A DNA stretch of 16,186 nucleotides from Mailhella sp. (GTDB taxonomy: Bacteria > Desulfobacterota > Desulfovibrionia > Desulfovibrionales > Desulfovibrionaceae), in assembly GCA_020024815.1 (NCBI GenBank), contig JAHHTE010000030.1:1-16186 (forward strand), in the 5' to 3' direction. Below are positions 7,606 through 14,345 of this stretch, in pieces. Numbering within the stretch: the stretch's first letter is position 1; the number at the start of each line of letters is the position of its first letter. The notes beneath the pieces are model-generated. The model was not told the origin of the DNA and made no database searches. It saw only the letters and a list, made by a program, of their open reading frames with translations. A program made the position numbers and the translations under genes.

Positions 7606-7998
7606 ATGAGTTTTAGTCAATATAACGATATGGCAAGTGCTGTTGTAAGTGAAGTTGTTCAAGTTAGAAATTATAACTCACATAACCTTTTAAATGAAAA
7701 AACTAAATTTCAACCAGTTGCTATTGGATATAGTTCACCTGAAAGTTATACATATCCTTATGAAGATGAATACAATACCTTTGTTATGATGGAAGGTAGT
7801 AGTGAATCATTTACTTCCTTTGTATATAAACTTATTAACCCAGAAACTCGTGATCCTTCAAGAGTCCTTACTCCTTCCCTAAAACCAAACGAAATTACAA
7901 CAACAAATTATAAAGAAACTAAAACTTTTTTATCAAGCCAACCACCTGCAAGTTTTTTGGCTGGTAGTAATGGATTTATTATTGATACAAGAGGATAA
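7606..7998 (+). CDS. Uncharacterised 130-residue protein
   Basis: I do not recognise this protein. The start is well supported: AAAAAGGAG with 6 nt before the ATG. The frame is free-standing, with a terminator before it and an inverted repeat after it. It has no signal peptide or membrane segment and is rich in Ser, Thr, Tyr and Asn. The middle is acidic and aromatic (YTYPYEDEYNTF, about 49-60). The C-terminal half is Pro/Thr-rich and ends GSNGFIIDTRG, so much of it may be extended or disordered. It contains no cysteine. A sigma-54-like element in front suggests regulated expression, possibly linked to motility, nitrogen or surface functions, but nothing in the protein itself indicates a role. 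A secreted or structural protein is conceivable and unproven. Confidence 0.75.
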   Translation: MSFSQYNDMASAVVSEVVQVRNYNSHNLLNEKTKFQPVAIGYSSPESYTYPYEDEYNTFVMMEGSSESFTSFVYKLINPETRDPSRVLTPSLKPNEITTTNYKETKTFLSSQPPASFLAGSNGFIIDTRG

Positions 7999-8004
7999 AT
8001 TTTC

Positions 8005-8039
8005 AATAAATGTGAGTATGATATATGCTCACATTTATT
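8005..8039 (+). terminator. Inverted repeat / terminator of the 7606 gene, abutting tRNA-Leu
   Basis: Perfect 12-bp arms AATAAATGTGAG (8005-8016) and CTCACATTTATT (8028-8039) around an 11-nt loop, beginning 7 nt after the stop and followed by TTTCTCTTT. This suits an intrinsic terminator. It ends only 9 nt before the tRNA 5' end, so any tRNA promoter must lie inside the hairpin (e.g. TATGAT 8017-8022 or TATATG 8022-8027) or upstream in the coding gene. Confidence 0.7.
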
Positions 8040-8048
8040 TTTCTCTTT

Positions 8049-8133
8049 GCCGAAATGGTGGAATTGGTAGACACGCTGGTTTCAGATTCCAGTGCAGTAA
8101 TGCTTGGGAGTTCGAATCTCCTTTTCGGCACCA
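8049..8133 (+). tRNA. tRNA-Leu (anticodon CAG)
   Basis: A class II tRNA of 85 nt. The acceptor arm GCCGAAA (8049-8055) pairs with TTTCGGC before discriminator A and an encoded CCA (8131-8133). The D-arm is Leu-like (GTGGAATTGGTAGAC). The anticodon arm is CTGGT (8076-8080) with TCCAG (8088-8092), and the anticodon CAG is at 8083-8085. A short extra arm has stem GCA/TGC, and the T-arm carries GTTCGAATC. The innermost anticodon-stem pair is a U:U mismatch (position 31-39), a small irregularity. It reads CUG codons. Confidence 0.96.
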
Positions 8134-8144
8134 TTTTATTTTTA

Positions 8145-8179
8145 AAAAAAGTTCAATAGATAATCTCTTGAACTTTTTT
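8145..8179 (+). terminator. Intrinsic terminator after tRNA-Leu
   Basis: Arms AAAAAAGTTCAA (8145-8156) and TTGAACTTTTTT (8168-8179) pair perfectly over 12 bp; the loop can form a further AGA/TCT stem (8158-8160/8164-8166). The T-run follows at once. It begins 11 nt after the tRNA CCA. Confidence 0.9.
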
Positions 8180-8626
8180 ATAATATAATAACTCCCAATA
8201 AAAAACTTCCTTTATAAAAATAATAATTTCCATTTTAACCTATTTTTGGAAGTAATTTGTCTCAATTAATTTATTTTATCTCATCTTAGACTTTATTCTT
8301 ATTCAAACAAAAGAGAAATTCACCTATACTCTTATCAGTGTTTTAGCTATTACAATAAAAAAATAACAGATAAAAGCAGCGAACAGTTATACATTATTAA
8401 ACTCCCCTCCTTGTCGCTATCCACAAAGCTTATTCTTGCCAACAGCTAATATAAGGTCATTTTCAGTTAACAAACTGTGATAACTCATTGAAAAAAATCT
8501 CTCGTTTTATAGTCTTCCAACAAGTCATATTCTTCTTCAATTTTAAAGAGTGAAACTTTTTAATCAAAAGTATTTTATAAAAATTACTTTTATATCTTTT
8601 ATTAATAATAAATAATTTAACCACCC
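8180..8626. other. Gene-poor AT-rich stretch with no convincing gene
   Basis: All six frames are broken by stops or low-complexity AT sequence. The only translation-like signal is on the minus strand: a perfect AAGGAGG (in CCCCTCCTT, 8404-8412) 9 nt before an ATG at 8392-8394. That ATG opens a 14-codon hydrophobic frame (MYNCSLLLSVIFLL, stop at 8350-8352). It could be a chance match, a leader, a tiny membrane peptide or the start of a decayed gene. The words CCAACAGCTA (8440-8449) recur at 14549-14558 in the other long gene-free stretch. No tRNA or rRNA was found and no riboswitch was recognised. Confidence 0.5.
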
Positions 8627-8658
8627 AAAAAAACTCTTTTGCACGCAAAAGAGTTTTT
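8627..8658. terminator. Bidirectional intrinsic terminator (first hairpin of repeat copy A)
   Basis: AAAAACTCTTTTG (8629-8641) pairs with CAAAAGAGTTTTT (8646-8658) around a 4-nt loop. Five Ts end the plus-strand side, and seven As (8627-8633) give a T7 tract on the minus strand. It lies between plus-strand tRNA-Leu and the minus-strand nuclease gene, so it can stop transcripts from both sides. It is the first module of a repeat whose related copy begins near 14687. Confidence 0.85.
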
Positions 8659-8684
8659 GAATTAAAAAGTTTTGAGGGAAGAGC

Positions 8685-8720
8685 TTGAGAGGGGAACTTT
8701 TTCAAAAGTTCCCCTCTCAA
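8685..8720. repeat. Second hairpin of intergenic repeat copy A
   Basis: A 17-bp perfect palindrome, TTGAGAGGGGAACTTTT (8685-8701) with AAAAGTTCCCCTCTCAA (8704-8720), around a TC centre. It is joined to the preceding terminator by a linker containing AAAAAGTTTTGAGG (8664-8677). Linker and hairpin match 14718-14773 with scattered differences. In the minus direction this hairpin comes first after the nuclease stop and the T-tailed hairpin second. Confidence 0.85.
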
Positions 8721-8757
8721 AAAAACATAAAAGAAAATCATTTCTCATACAAAAAAT

Positions 8758-9336
8758 TTATCTATTTCTTTTTTTAAATTCCCAAGGTGCTTCAGGGGAT
8801 CTTTCTTGCCATAAGCCTAATTTTTCTTCTCGAGCTTCGTATTCTGCCTTTTCATAACCAGGACAAATCATTACATCATGACAAAAATAAGGATGAACCC
8901 AAGCATAGCCATTTTCTAAAATTTTTTCTTGCAAAGAAATTCCATTTTCATCATATAAAACAACAACTTGACGTTTATATTTATCCACATCATGTATTTC
9001 TATTGTAAACTCTTTATTTTTCGTTTCATAATAAACAAATTCTCGTGCTTTATTAGCAAAAGGTTGTCCTTTTTCTGGAGCATCTATCCCATATAAACGA
9101 ACTTTATAAATTTTTCCATTAGCATCTTGAACGTTAACAGTATCTCCATCAAAAACCTTACGAACTTTTACTTTACCATGAGTAAAACCATCTTCATGTT
9201 CCATGACTGGCAACATATTTTCAAGACCAAGTCCGTCTGATTTTTTTTCATAATCAGAAAATAACGCCACAATACAAAGCACTAAGCTTGCGATTAACAA
9301 AGGAAAACGTCGTAAAAGACTTTGTAATTGTTTCAT
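8758..9336 (-). CDS. Membrane-anchored staphylococcal-nuclease-like (thermonuclease family) protein
   Basis: Nuclease of the SNase/TNase fold, expected to cut DNA or RNA at the cell surface or in the periplasm with Ca2+. The 192 residues carry an N-terminal membrane anchor or uncleaved signal (hydrophobic 11-26 after basic residues), then the SNase domain (about 55-178). Active-site residues are present: FDGDT (62-66, metal-site Asp), Arg80 and Glu88 in VRLYGIDAPE, and Arg122 in DKYKRQ, with the same Arg-x7-Glu spacing as the staphylococcal enzyme. Two cysteines (C152, C158) in FCHDVMIC may form a disulfide outside the cytoplasm. The C-terminal PEAPWEFKK is common in bacterial homologues. The ATG has GGAG 10 nt upstream. 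It is transcribed alone, from a promoter interlocked with that of the divergent ABC importer. Confidence 0.92.
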   Translation of the reverse strand: MKQLQSLLRRFPLLIASLVLCIVALFSDYEKKSDGLGLENMLPVMEHEDGFTHGKVKVRKVFDGDTVNVQDANGKIYKVRLYGIDAPEKGQPFANKAREFVYYETKNKEFTIEIHDVDKYKRQVVVLYDENGISLQEKILENGYAWVHPYFCHDVMICPGYEKAEYEAREEKLGLWQERSPEAPWEFKKRNR

Positions 9337-9371
9337 AATTGTTATTCTCCAACTCTAAAAAGATTTACGAA

Positions 9372-9400
9372 AGTATAAAATAAACAAGTTGCATTGACAA
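9372..9400 (-). promoter_or_regulatory. Strong sigma-70-like promoter for the nuclease gene
   Basis: On the minus strand, TTGTCA (9395-9400) and TATACT (9372-9377) are separated by exactly 17 nt, each matching 5 of 6 consensus bases, about 35 nt before the ATG. The -35 box overlaps the plus-strand TTGACA at 9394-9399. Confidence 0.65.
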
Positions 9401-9422
9401 GAACTTTCATATATACTAACAA
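9389..9422 (+). promoter_or_regulatory. Promoter region for the amino-acid ABC importer
   Basis: A perfect TTGACA lies at 9394-9399 but its 17-nt partner TAACAA (9417-9422) is poor. The overlapping TTGCAT (9389-9394) is 17 nt from TATACT (9412-9417), a 5 of 6 match. Either gives a leader of about 60 nt before the 9488 ATG. Downstream, GTTTAAA (9424-9430) and TTTAAAC (9442-9448) form an inverted repeat that could be an operator. Confidence 0.5.
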
Positions 9423-9487
9423 CGTTTAAAATACACAAAAATTTAAACAATGTTGAACTTTTTTTAACCTTATTCTTAGGAGCTTTT

Positions 9488-10228
9488 ATGAAACGCTTTT
9501 CCTCATTGGTAATTGCCTTTTTGCTCTTGTTTGCTTCCACAGCACAAGCAAAAACCTACATTAATGGTATTGATGCTAACTATCCTCCTTTTGCATTTAT
9601 TGGCGAAGATGGAAAACCTACAGGTTTTGACGTTGATGCAATGAATTGGATTGCAAAAAAAATGGGTTTTGAAGTTCAACATATGCCAATTAACTGGGAC
9701 GGTATTATCCCAGCTTTACAAGCAAAAAAAATTGATATGATTTGTTCTGGTATGAGTATGTCCCCTGAAAGAAAAATGGCTGTTAATTTTTCTGAACCTT
9801 ATTACTCAATCAAAAAATATATTGCTGTAAATACTGATTCTACTCTTACTATCGAAGAACTTTTTAAAGGTAAATATAAACTTGGTGTTCAACGTGGTAC
9901 TAATGAACACGACCTTTTACAAACTCGTATTGATAACGAAGATTTAGCTATTACTTTACGTCTTTATGATTCACCTCCTATGAGTGTTGAAGACCTTTTA
10001 AATGAACGTATTGATGCTATTGCTATTGATAGTGCTCCTGCTGAAGATGCTATTAAAAATGGCAAAGCTATTAAAATTATTGGCACTTATGCTGATGGTG
10101 ATGAGTTTGGTGTTGCTGTAAATAAAGATAATGCAGAATTATTAAAACTTATCAATGATGGCTATGTTCTTCTTAAAAAAGATCCATATTGGCAAGAATT
10201 GCATGTTAAATATTTAAACGCAAAATAA
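9488..10228 (+). CDS. Polar amino-acid ABC transporter substrate-binding protein (SBP family 3)
   Basis: Periplasmic binding protein that delivers an amino acid to the importer encoded just downstream. The 246 residues start with a Sec signal peptide cleaved after Ala-Gln-Ala21, followed by the two-lobed family-3 fold: DANYPPFAF (29-37), GFDVDAMNWIAKKMG (46-60), GMSMSPERKMAVNFSEPYY (88-106) and LLNERIDAIAIDSAPAEDA (170-188). Arg95 and Asp181 align with the residues that hold the carboxylate and amino groups of amino-acid ligands in this family. Ligand identity cannot be read from sequence. A TAGGAG site lies 5 nt before the ATG. A GC-rich hairpin directly after the stop separates it from the permease, suggesting higher expression of this component. 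Confidence 0.93.
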   Translation: MKRFSSLVIAFLLLFASTAQAKTYINGIDANYPPFAFIGEDGKPTGFDVDAMNWIAKKMGFEVQHMPINWDGIIPALQAKKIDMICSGMSMSPERKMAVNFSEPYYSIKKYIAVNTDSTLTIEELFKGKYKLGVQRGTNEHDLLQTRIDNEDLAITLRLYDSPPMSVEDLLNERIDAIAIDSAPAEDAIKNGKAIKIIGTYADGDEFGVAVNKDNAELLKLINDGYVLLKKDPYWQELHVKYLNAK

Positions 10229-10236
10229 ATCTTTTT

Positions 10237-10267
10237 TGACCGTACCTTAACTTTATAGGTACGGTCA
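10237..10267 (+). promoter_or_regulatory. Intercistronic hairpin between binding protein and permease
   Basis: An 11-bp perfect stem, TGACCGTACCT (10237-10247) with AGGTACGGTCA (10257-10267), around a 9-nt loop, starting 8 nt after the stop. No T-run follows, so it looks like an mRNA 3'-end stabiliser or partial terminator. A weaker hairpin, GCAAAA (10282-10287)/TTTTGC (10295-10300) followed by CATTTTTATTT, may add partial termination. Confidence 0.65.
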
Positions 10268-10330
10268 TATTCCCCTTATGAGCAAAACTTTTGTTTTTGC
10301 CATTTTTATTTAAAATAAATTGGATTATAC

Positions 10331-10996
10331 GTGGAAACAATAAAAACTATACTTATCAATCTTCCTTATATTTTAGAAGGAACATATACAACTGTCTTGC
10401 TTGTTTTAGGAGCTCTTTCACTTGGTTTTTGTATTGGTGTTCCTTTAGCTATTTTACAAGTTTATGGTAACCGTTTTATTCGTCAACTTGTAGCTCTTTA
10501 TGTTTGGTTTTTTCGTGGTGTTCCTATTTTATTATTATTGTTTCTTTTTTACTTTGGACTTTTCATAGGATTTAATCTTGATGCCTTGACTGCTTCTGGA
10601 TTAGTTCTCGGCTTAACAAGTTCAGCTTATCAATCACAAATTTTTAGAGGTTCTATCCAATCACTTCCTTTAGGACAATTCAAAGCTGGCTGTGCTCTTG
10701 GAATGTCAAACTTTCAAATAATAAAAAGTATTATTTTACCTCAAGCATTACGACTTTCCATACCTGGTTGGTCTAATGAATATTCTATTCTTCTAAAAGA
10801 CTCTACCCTTTGCTTTGCTGTTGGTGCAACAGAAATTATGGCTCGTACACATTTTGTAGCAGCAAGAACATATCATCATCTTTCTCTTTTTATTGTTGCA
10901 GGCTTTTTATATTTTCTCATTACCCTTATTGGTATTAAAATTTTACGTTTTATAGAAAAAAAATATGCTATTCCTGGTTATACACTTTCTGTATAA
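10331..10996 (+). CDS. Amino-acid ABC transporter permease (HisMQ family), first subunit
   Basis: Inner-membrane subunit of a polar amino-acid importer, 221 residues with about five membrane segments (approximately 18-40, 55-79, 86-106, 155-172 and 184-206). The EAA loop that docks on the ATPase is clear: GQFKAGCALGMSNFQIIKSI (115-134) followed by ILPQALRLSIPG. An early RGVP (62-65) is typical of this family. The start is GTG, with GGA 7 nt upstream; no ATG fits the expected N-terminus. It lies after a 102-nt gap holding hairpins and 23 nt before the ATPase gene. It presumably pairs with the second permease at 11789 as a heterodimer. Confidence 0.93.
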   Translation: METIKTILINLPYILEGTYTTVLLVLGALSLGFCIGVPLAILQVYGNRFIRQLVALYVWFFRGVPILLLLFLFYFGLFIGFNLDALTASGLVLGLTSSAYQSQIFRGSIQSLPLGQFKAGCALGMSNFQIIKSIILPQALRLSIPGWSNEYSILLKDSTLCFAVGATEIMARTHFVAARTYHHLSLFIVAGFLYFLITLIGIKILRFIEKKYAIPGYTLSV

Positions 10997-11019
10997 TCAA
11001 ATAGTTATTAGGATATATT

Positions 11020-11784
11020 ATGACTACACTACTAAGTGCAAAAAATATTTCTGTAACCTTAGGAAGCAGAAAAATTTTAGATAACATTTCATTAGATATG
11101 AATGCTGGTGATTTAAAAGTATTAATTGGACCTTCTGGAGCAGGTAAAAGTACCCTTTTACAATGCATAAATCACCTTATTGCTCCTGATCAAGGCGAAA
11201 TTTATCTTGAAGGAAAAAAAATCAATACAAATAACAATGCAGAACTTTGCCATTTACGACAAAATGTAGGCATGATTTTTCAAGATTTTAATCTTTTTGA
11301 TCACTTAACTGCATTAGAAAATGTCTGCCTTGCACTAATAAAAGTTCATAAATTATCCAAAGCTGACGCTCAAAAAAGAGCAAGAAAAGAACTTGAACGT
11401 GTAGGTCTTGCAAATCGTGCAGGATTATATCCAGCTCAATTATCTGGTGGACAAAAACAACGTGTTGCTATTGCACGTGCTTTAGCTATGGATCCTAAAA
11501 TTCTTTTATTAGATGAACCAACAAGTGCTTTAGACCCTGAACTTGTTGGAGAAGTTTTACTTGTTATTAATGATTTAGCAAAAAATGGTATGCCTATGAT
11601 TATGGCAACTCACCAAATGGATTTTGTACGTTCTTTAGCAACAGAAGTTCTTTTTATGGAACATGGTGTTATTATAGAACAAAACTCACCTAAAGTATTA
11701 CTTGCAGAAGGAGCAAAAACACGGACCCTTGATTTTTGTTCCAAACTCAACAACTTAAAAGATAGCTGTACTGTATTAGGATAA
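11020..11784 (+). CDS. Amino-acid ABC transporter ATP-binding protein (GlnQ/HisP type)
   Basis: Cytoplasmic ATPase that powers the importer. The 254 residues hold all ABC motifs: Walker A GPSGAGKST (37-45), Q-loop FQDFNLF (87-93, Gln88), signature LSGGQKQR (141-148), Walker B ILLLDEPTSALDP (161-173, catalytic Glu166) and H-loop MATHQM (195-200, His198). The order matches the GlnQ/HisP class. The last 15 or so residues (NNLKDSCTVLG) extend slightly beyond the usual end. AGGA lies upstream of the ATG. The second permease begins 4 nt after the stop. Confidence 0.96.
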   Translation: MTTLLSAKNISVTLGSRKILDNISLDMNAGDLKVLIGPSGAGKSTLLQCINHLIAPDQGEIYLEGKKINTNNNAELCHLRQNVGMIFQDFNLFDHLTALENVCLALIKVHKLSKADAQKRARKELERVGLANRAGLYPAQLSGGQKQRVAIARALAMDPKILLLDEPTSALDPELVGEVLLVINDLAKNGMPMIMATHQMDFVRSLATEVLFMEHGVIIEQNSPKVLLAEGAKTRTLDFCSKLNNLKDSCTVLG

Positions 11785-11788
11785 TATC

Positions 11789-12475
11789 GTGGAATTTTTA
11801 GATTTAGCCTTTTATACTGAAAGAATTATCCCAAAACTTACAGATGGAATGATTGAAAGTTTATGGCTCATTATTCCAGCTTCTCTTATTGGTGGTGCTT
11901 TTGGGATATTAATGGGAGTTCTTCGTGTTTTTGGTGCAAACTGGATAAAAAAAATTGCTGATAGTTTTGTTGCCATTATTCGTGGTGTACCATTAACTAT
12001 TCAACTTATGATTTTATATTTTGGTTTGCCCAATATTCCTTATTTAAAACTTTATCTTGATCCCTATCAAGCAGCACTTTTAGGTTTTATTTTCTGCACA
12101 GGAGCATATCAATCAGAATATATTCGAGGTGCTTTATTATCTATTAAACAAGGACAAATAAAAGCAGGACAAGCTCTTGGCATGACAAAATTTCAAATTA
12201 TATGGTCTATTATTGTTCCTCAAGCGTTTAGAAAAGCAATTCCCGGTTGTGGAAATGAAATAATATACCTTATAAAATACAGTTCTCTTGCTTATCTTGT
12301 AACGCATATTGAACTAACTGGTGAAGCTAAAATTTTAGTTTCAAGAACATTTAAACCTACTGAAGTATACCTTATAGCAGGGTGTTATTATTTATTTTTA
12401 GTAACTGTGGCAACGTGGCTTCTTAACCTTCTTGAGCGTAAGCTCTATATACCTGGCTTTGGTAAAGCAAAATAA
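11789..12475 (+). CDS. Amino-acid ABC transporter permease (HisMQ family), second subunit
   Basis: Second membrane subunit of the importer, 228 residues. It has the same plan as the 10331 permease: membrane segments at about 24-48, 66-80, 94-112, 160-174 and 192-213, RGVP at 65-68, and an EAA loop GQIKAGQALGMTKFQIIWSI (122-141) then IVPQAFRKAIPG. The GTG start at 11789 has AGGA 7 nt upstream, overlapping the end of the ATPase gene. The two permeases are similar but clearly diverged, as expected for a heterodimer. lepA follows after 6 nt. Confidence 0.93.
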   Translation: MEFLDLAFYTERIIPKLTDGMIESLWLIIPASLIGGAFGILMGVLRVFGANWIKKIADSFVAIIRGVPLTIQLMILYFGLPNIPYLKLYLDPYQAALLGFIFCTGAYQSEYIRGALLSIKQGQIKAGQALGMTKFQIIWSIIVPQAFRKAIPGCGNEIIYLIKYSSLAYLVTHIELTGEAKILVSRTFKPTEVYLIAGCYYLFLVTVATWLLNLLERKLYIPGFGKAK

Positions 12476-12481
12476 AAACTT

Positions 12482-14296
12482 ATGGCAAACTCAAATTTAG
12501 AACATATTAGAAATTTTTCCATTATTGCACATATCGATCATGGTAAATCAACTCTTGCAGATAGAATTTTAGAATTTACCGACCTTGTAAGCGATCGTGA
12601 AAAAAAAGATCAATATCTTGATAATATGGATCTTGAAAGAGAACGTGGTATTACAATTAAAGCCCAAACTGTTCGTATTCCATACAAAGATAAAGACGGA
12701 AAAGAGTATATTTTAAATCTTATTGATACTCCCGGACACGTTGACTTTAACTATGAAGTTTCACGTTCTTTAGCTGCTTGTGATGGAGCTTTACTTGTTG
12801 TTGACGCGACTCAAGGTGTTGAAGCACAAACTCTTGCCAACGTTTACTTGGCTCTTGACCATAACCATGAAATAGTTCCAGTTCTCAATAAAATGGACTT
12901 ACCAAGTGCAGATGTTGACCGAGTAAAAGAAGAAATTGAAGAAAGTATTGGTCTTGATTGTACTGATGCTGTCCCAGTTTCAGCAAAAACAGGTCTTAAT
13001 ATTGATAAAGTACTTGATGCCATAGTGCATAGACTTCCTGCTCCAACTGGTGATTTAAATGCACCATTAAAAGCTCTAATTTTTGATTCTTGGTATGATT
13101 CTTATCAAGGTGTTGTTGTTTTATTTAGAATTATGGACGGAAAAATCAAAAAAGGCGATAAAGTCCGTCTTATGGCAACAGGTAAAGAATACGAAGTTAT
13201 TCGACTTGGGGTATTTTCACCAACTCCACGCGATATGCCAGAACTTGGAGCTGGTGAAGTAGGATTTTTATGTGGTAATATAAAAGAACTTGGTGATGCT
13301 AGAGTTGGGGATACTATTACCCTTTCCAATAATCCAGCCCATGAAGCTGTTCCCGGTTTTAAAGAAGTTCAATCAATGGTTTTCTGTGGATTATATCCAA
13401 CAGATTCAGCTGATTATGAAAATTTAAAAACAGCATTAGAAAAATTACAATTAAATGATGCTGCTTTTTCTTTTGAACCAGAAACCTCACAAGCTCTTGG
13501 ATTTGGTTTCCGTTGTGGATTTTTAGGTCTTTTACACATGGAAATTATTCAAGAACGTTTAGAACGTGAGTTCCAAGTAGAACTTATCGCTACTGCCCCA
13601 TCAGTAATTTATAAGGTAAAAACAACAGACGGTGCAGAACTAAATATTGACAACCCCTCAAAATTACCTGATGCCGGCAAAATTGAAACACTTTACGAAC
13701 CTTATGTAAAAATGGATATTCACGTTCCTCAAGAATTTGTTGGAAATGTTTTTAAACTTTGTGAAGAAAAACGTGGTATTCAAAAAAACATGGGCTATTT
13801 AACTTCTGCTCGTGTTGTTATTACCTATGAATTACCTTTTGCCGAAATTGTTTATGATTTCTTTGATAAACTAAAATCAGGCACAAAAGGCTATGCTTCT
13901 ATGGACTATGAACCCATTGATTATAGAGCTTCTGATCTTGTAAAATTGGATATTATGCTAAATGGTGAGCCTGTTGACGCATTAGCTGTTATTGTTCACC
14001 GTGAAAAAGCCTATTATTATGGTAGAAATTTAGCCCAAAAACTCAAAAAAACAATACCACGACAACTTTTTGAAGTAGCAATTCAAGCAGCAATAGGACA
14101 AAAAATTATTGCACGTGAAACAGTTTCAGCTTTCCGTAAAAACGTTACAGCAAAATGTTATGGTGGTGATATTACACGTAAACGTAAACTTCTTGAAAAA
14201 CAAAAAGAAGGGAAAAAACGTATGAAACGTATGGGTAACGTAGAATTGCCACAAGAAGCATTTCTTGCTGCCCTATCTGTTGGCGATGATAATTAA
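12482..14296 (+). CDS. lepA: Elongation factor 4 (back-translocating ribosomal GTPase LepA)
   Basis: Ribosome-binding translational GTPase of 604 residues, close to the usual 600. The GTP-binding domain has G1 AHIDHGKST (16-24), switch I ERERGITIK (52-60), G3 DTPGH (82-86), G4 NKMD (136-139) and a G5 SAKTG. EF-G-like domains follow, then the LepA-specific C-terminal domain ending in KQKEGKKRMKRMGNVELPQEAF. The N-terminus MANSNLEHIRNFSIIAHIDH is the normal family start, but no Shine-Dalgarno precedes the ATG (AATAAAAACTT). Being 6 nt from the last permease, it may rely on translational coupling. The linkage to an amino-acid importer is unusual, since lepA often sits beside lepB; no lepB is visible here. 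Confidence 0.98.
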   Translation: MANSNLEHIRNFSIIAHIDHGKSTLADRILEFTDLVSDREKKDQYLDNMDLERERGITIKAQTVRIPYKDKDGKEYILNLIDTPGHVDFNYEVSRSLAACDGALLVVDATQGVEAQTLANVYLALDHNHEIVPVLNKMDLPSADVDRVKEEIEESIGLDCTDAVPVSAKTGLNIDKVLDAIVHRLPAPTGDLNAPLKALIFDSWYDSYQGVVVLFRIMDGKIKKGDKVRLMATGKEYEVIRLGVFSPTPRDMPELGAGEVGFLCGNIKELGDARVGDTITLSNNPAHEAVPGFKEVQSMVFCGLYPTDSADYENLKTALEKLQLNDAAFSFEPETSQALGFGFRCGFLGLLHMEIIQERLEREFQVELIATAPSVIYKVKTTDGAELNIDNPSKLPDAGKIETLYEPYVKMDIHVPQEFVGNVFKLCEEKRGIQKNMGYLTSARVVITYELPFAEIVYDFFDKLKSGTKGYASMDYEPIDYRASDLVKLDIMLNGEPVDALAVIVHREKAYYYGRNLAQKLKKTIPRQLFEVAIQAAIGQKIIARETVSAFRKNVTAKCYGGDITRKRKLLEKQKEGKKRMKRMGNVELPQEAFLAALSVGDDN

Positions 14297-14310
14297 TTTT
14301 TTCTTTTTTC

Positions 14311-14333
14311 ATGGGGGAAATGATTTCCCCCAT
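14311..14333. repeat. G-tract hairpin downstream of lepA
   Basis: ATGGGGGAAA (14311-14320) pairs with TTTCCCCCAT (14324-14333) around a TGA loop, starting 15 nt after the lepA stop. A C-rich run follows instead of Ts, so it is not a textbook plus-strand terminator. It is the only strongly GC-rich spot in this stretch. Confidence 0.8.
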
Positions 14334-14345
14334 ACCCCCTCAATC

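Noticed and set aside
7970..8188. 72-codon plus-strand frame across tRNA-Leu
   Set aside because: It reads through the end of the 7606 gene, the inverted repeat, the tRNA and its terminator, so it is a shadow frame.
8340..8460. Possible structured RNA such as 6S or SRP RNA
   Set aside because: Only a 5-bp AGCGA/TCGCT complementarity was seen, and none of the conserved SRP or 6S core motifs is present.
8463..8741. 92-codon minus-strand frame
   Set aside because: Its first third is translated hairpin repeat and terminator (copy A) and the rest is AT-rich filler. There is no ribosome site or recognisable protein.
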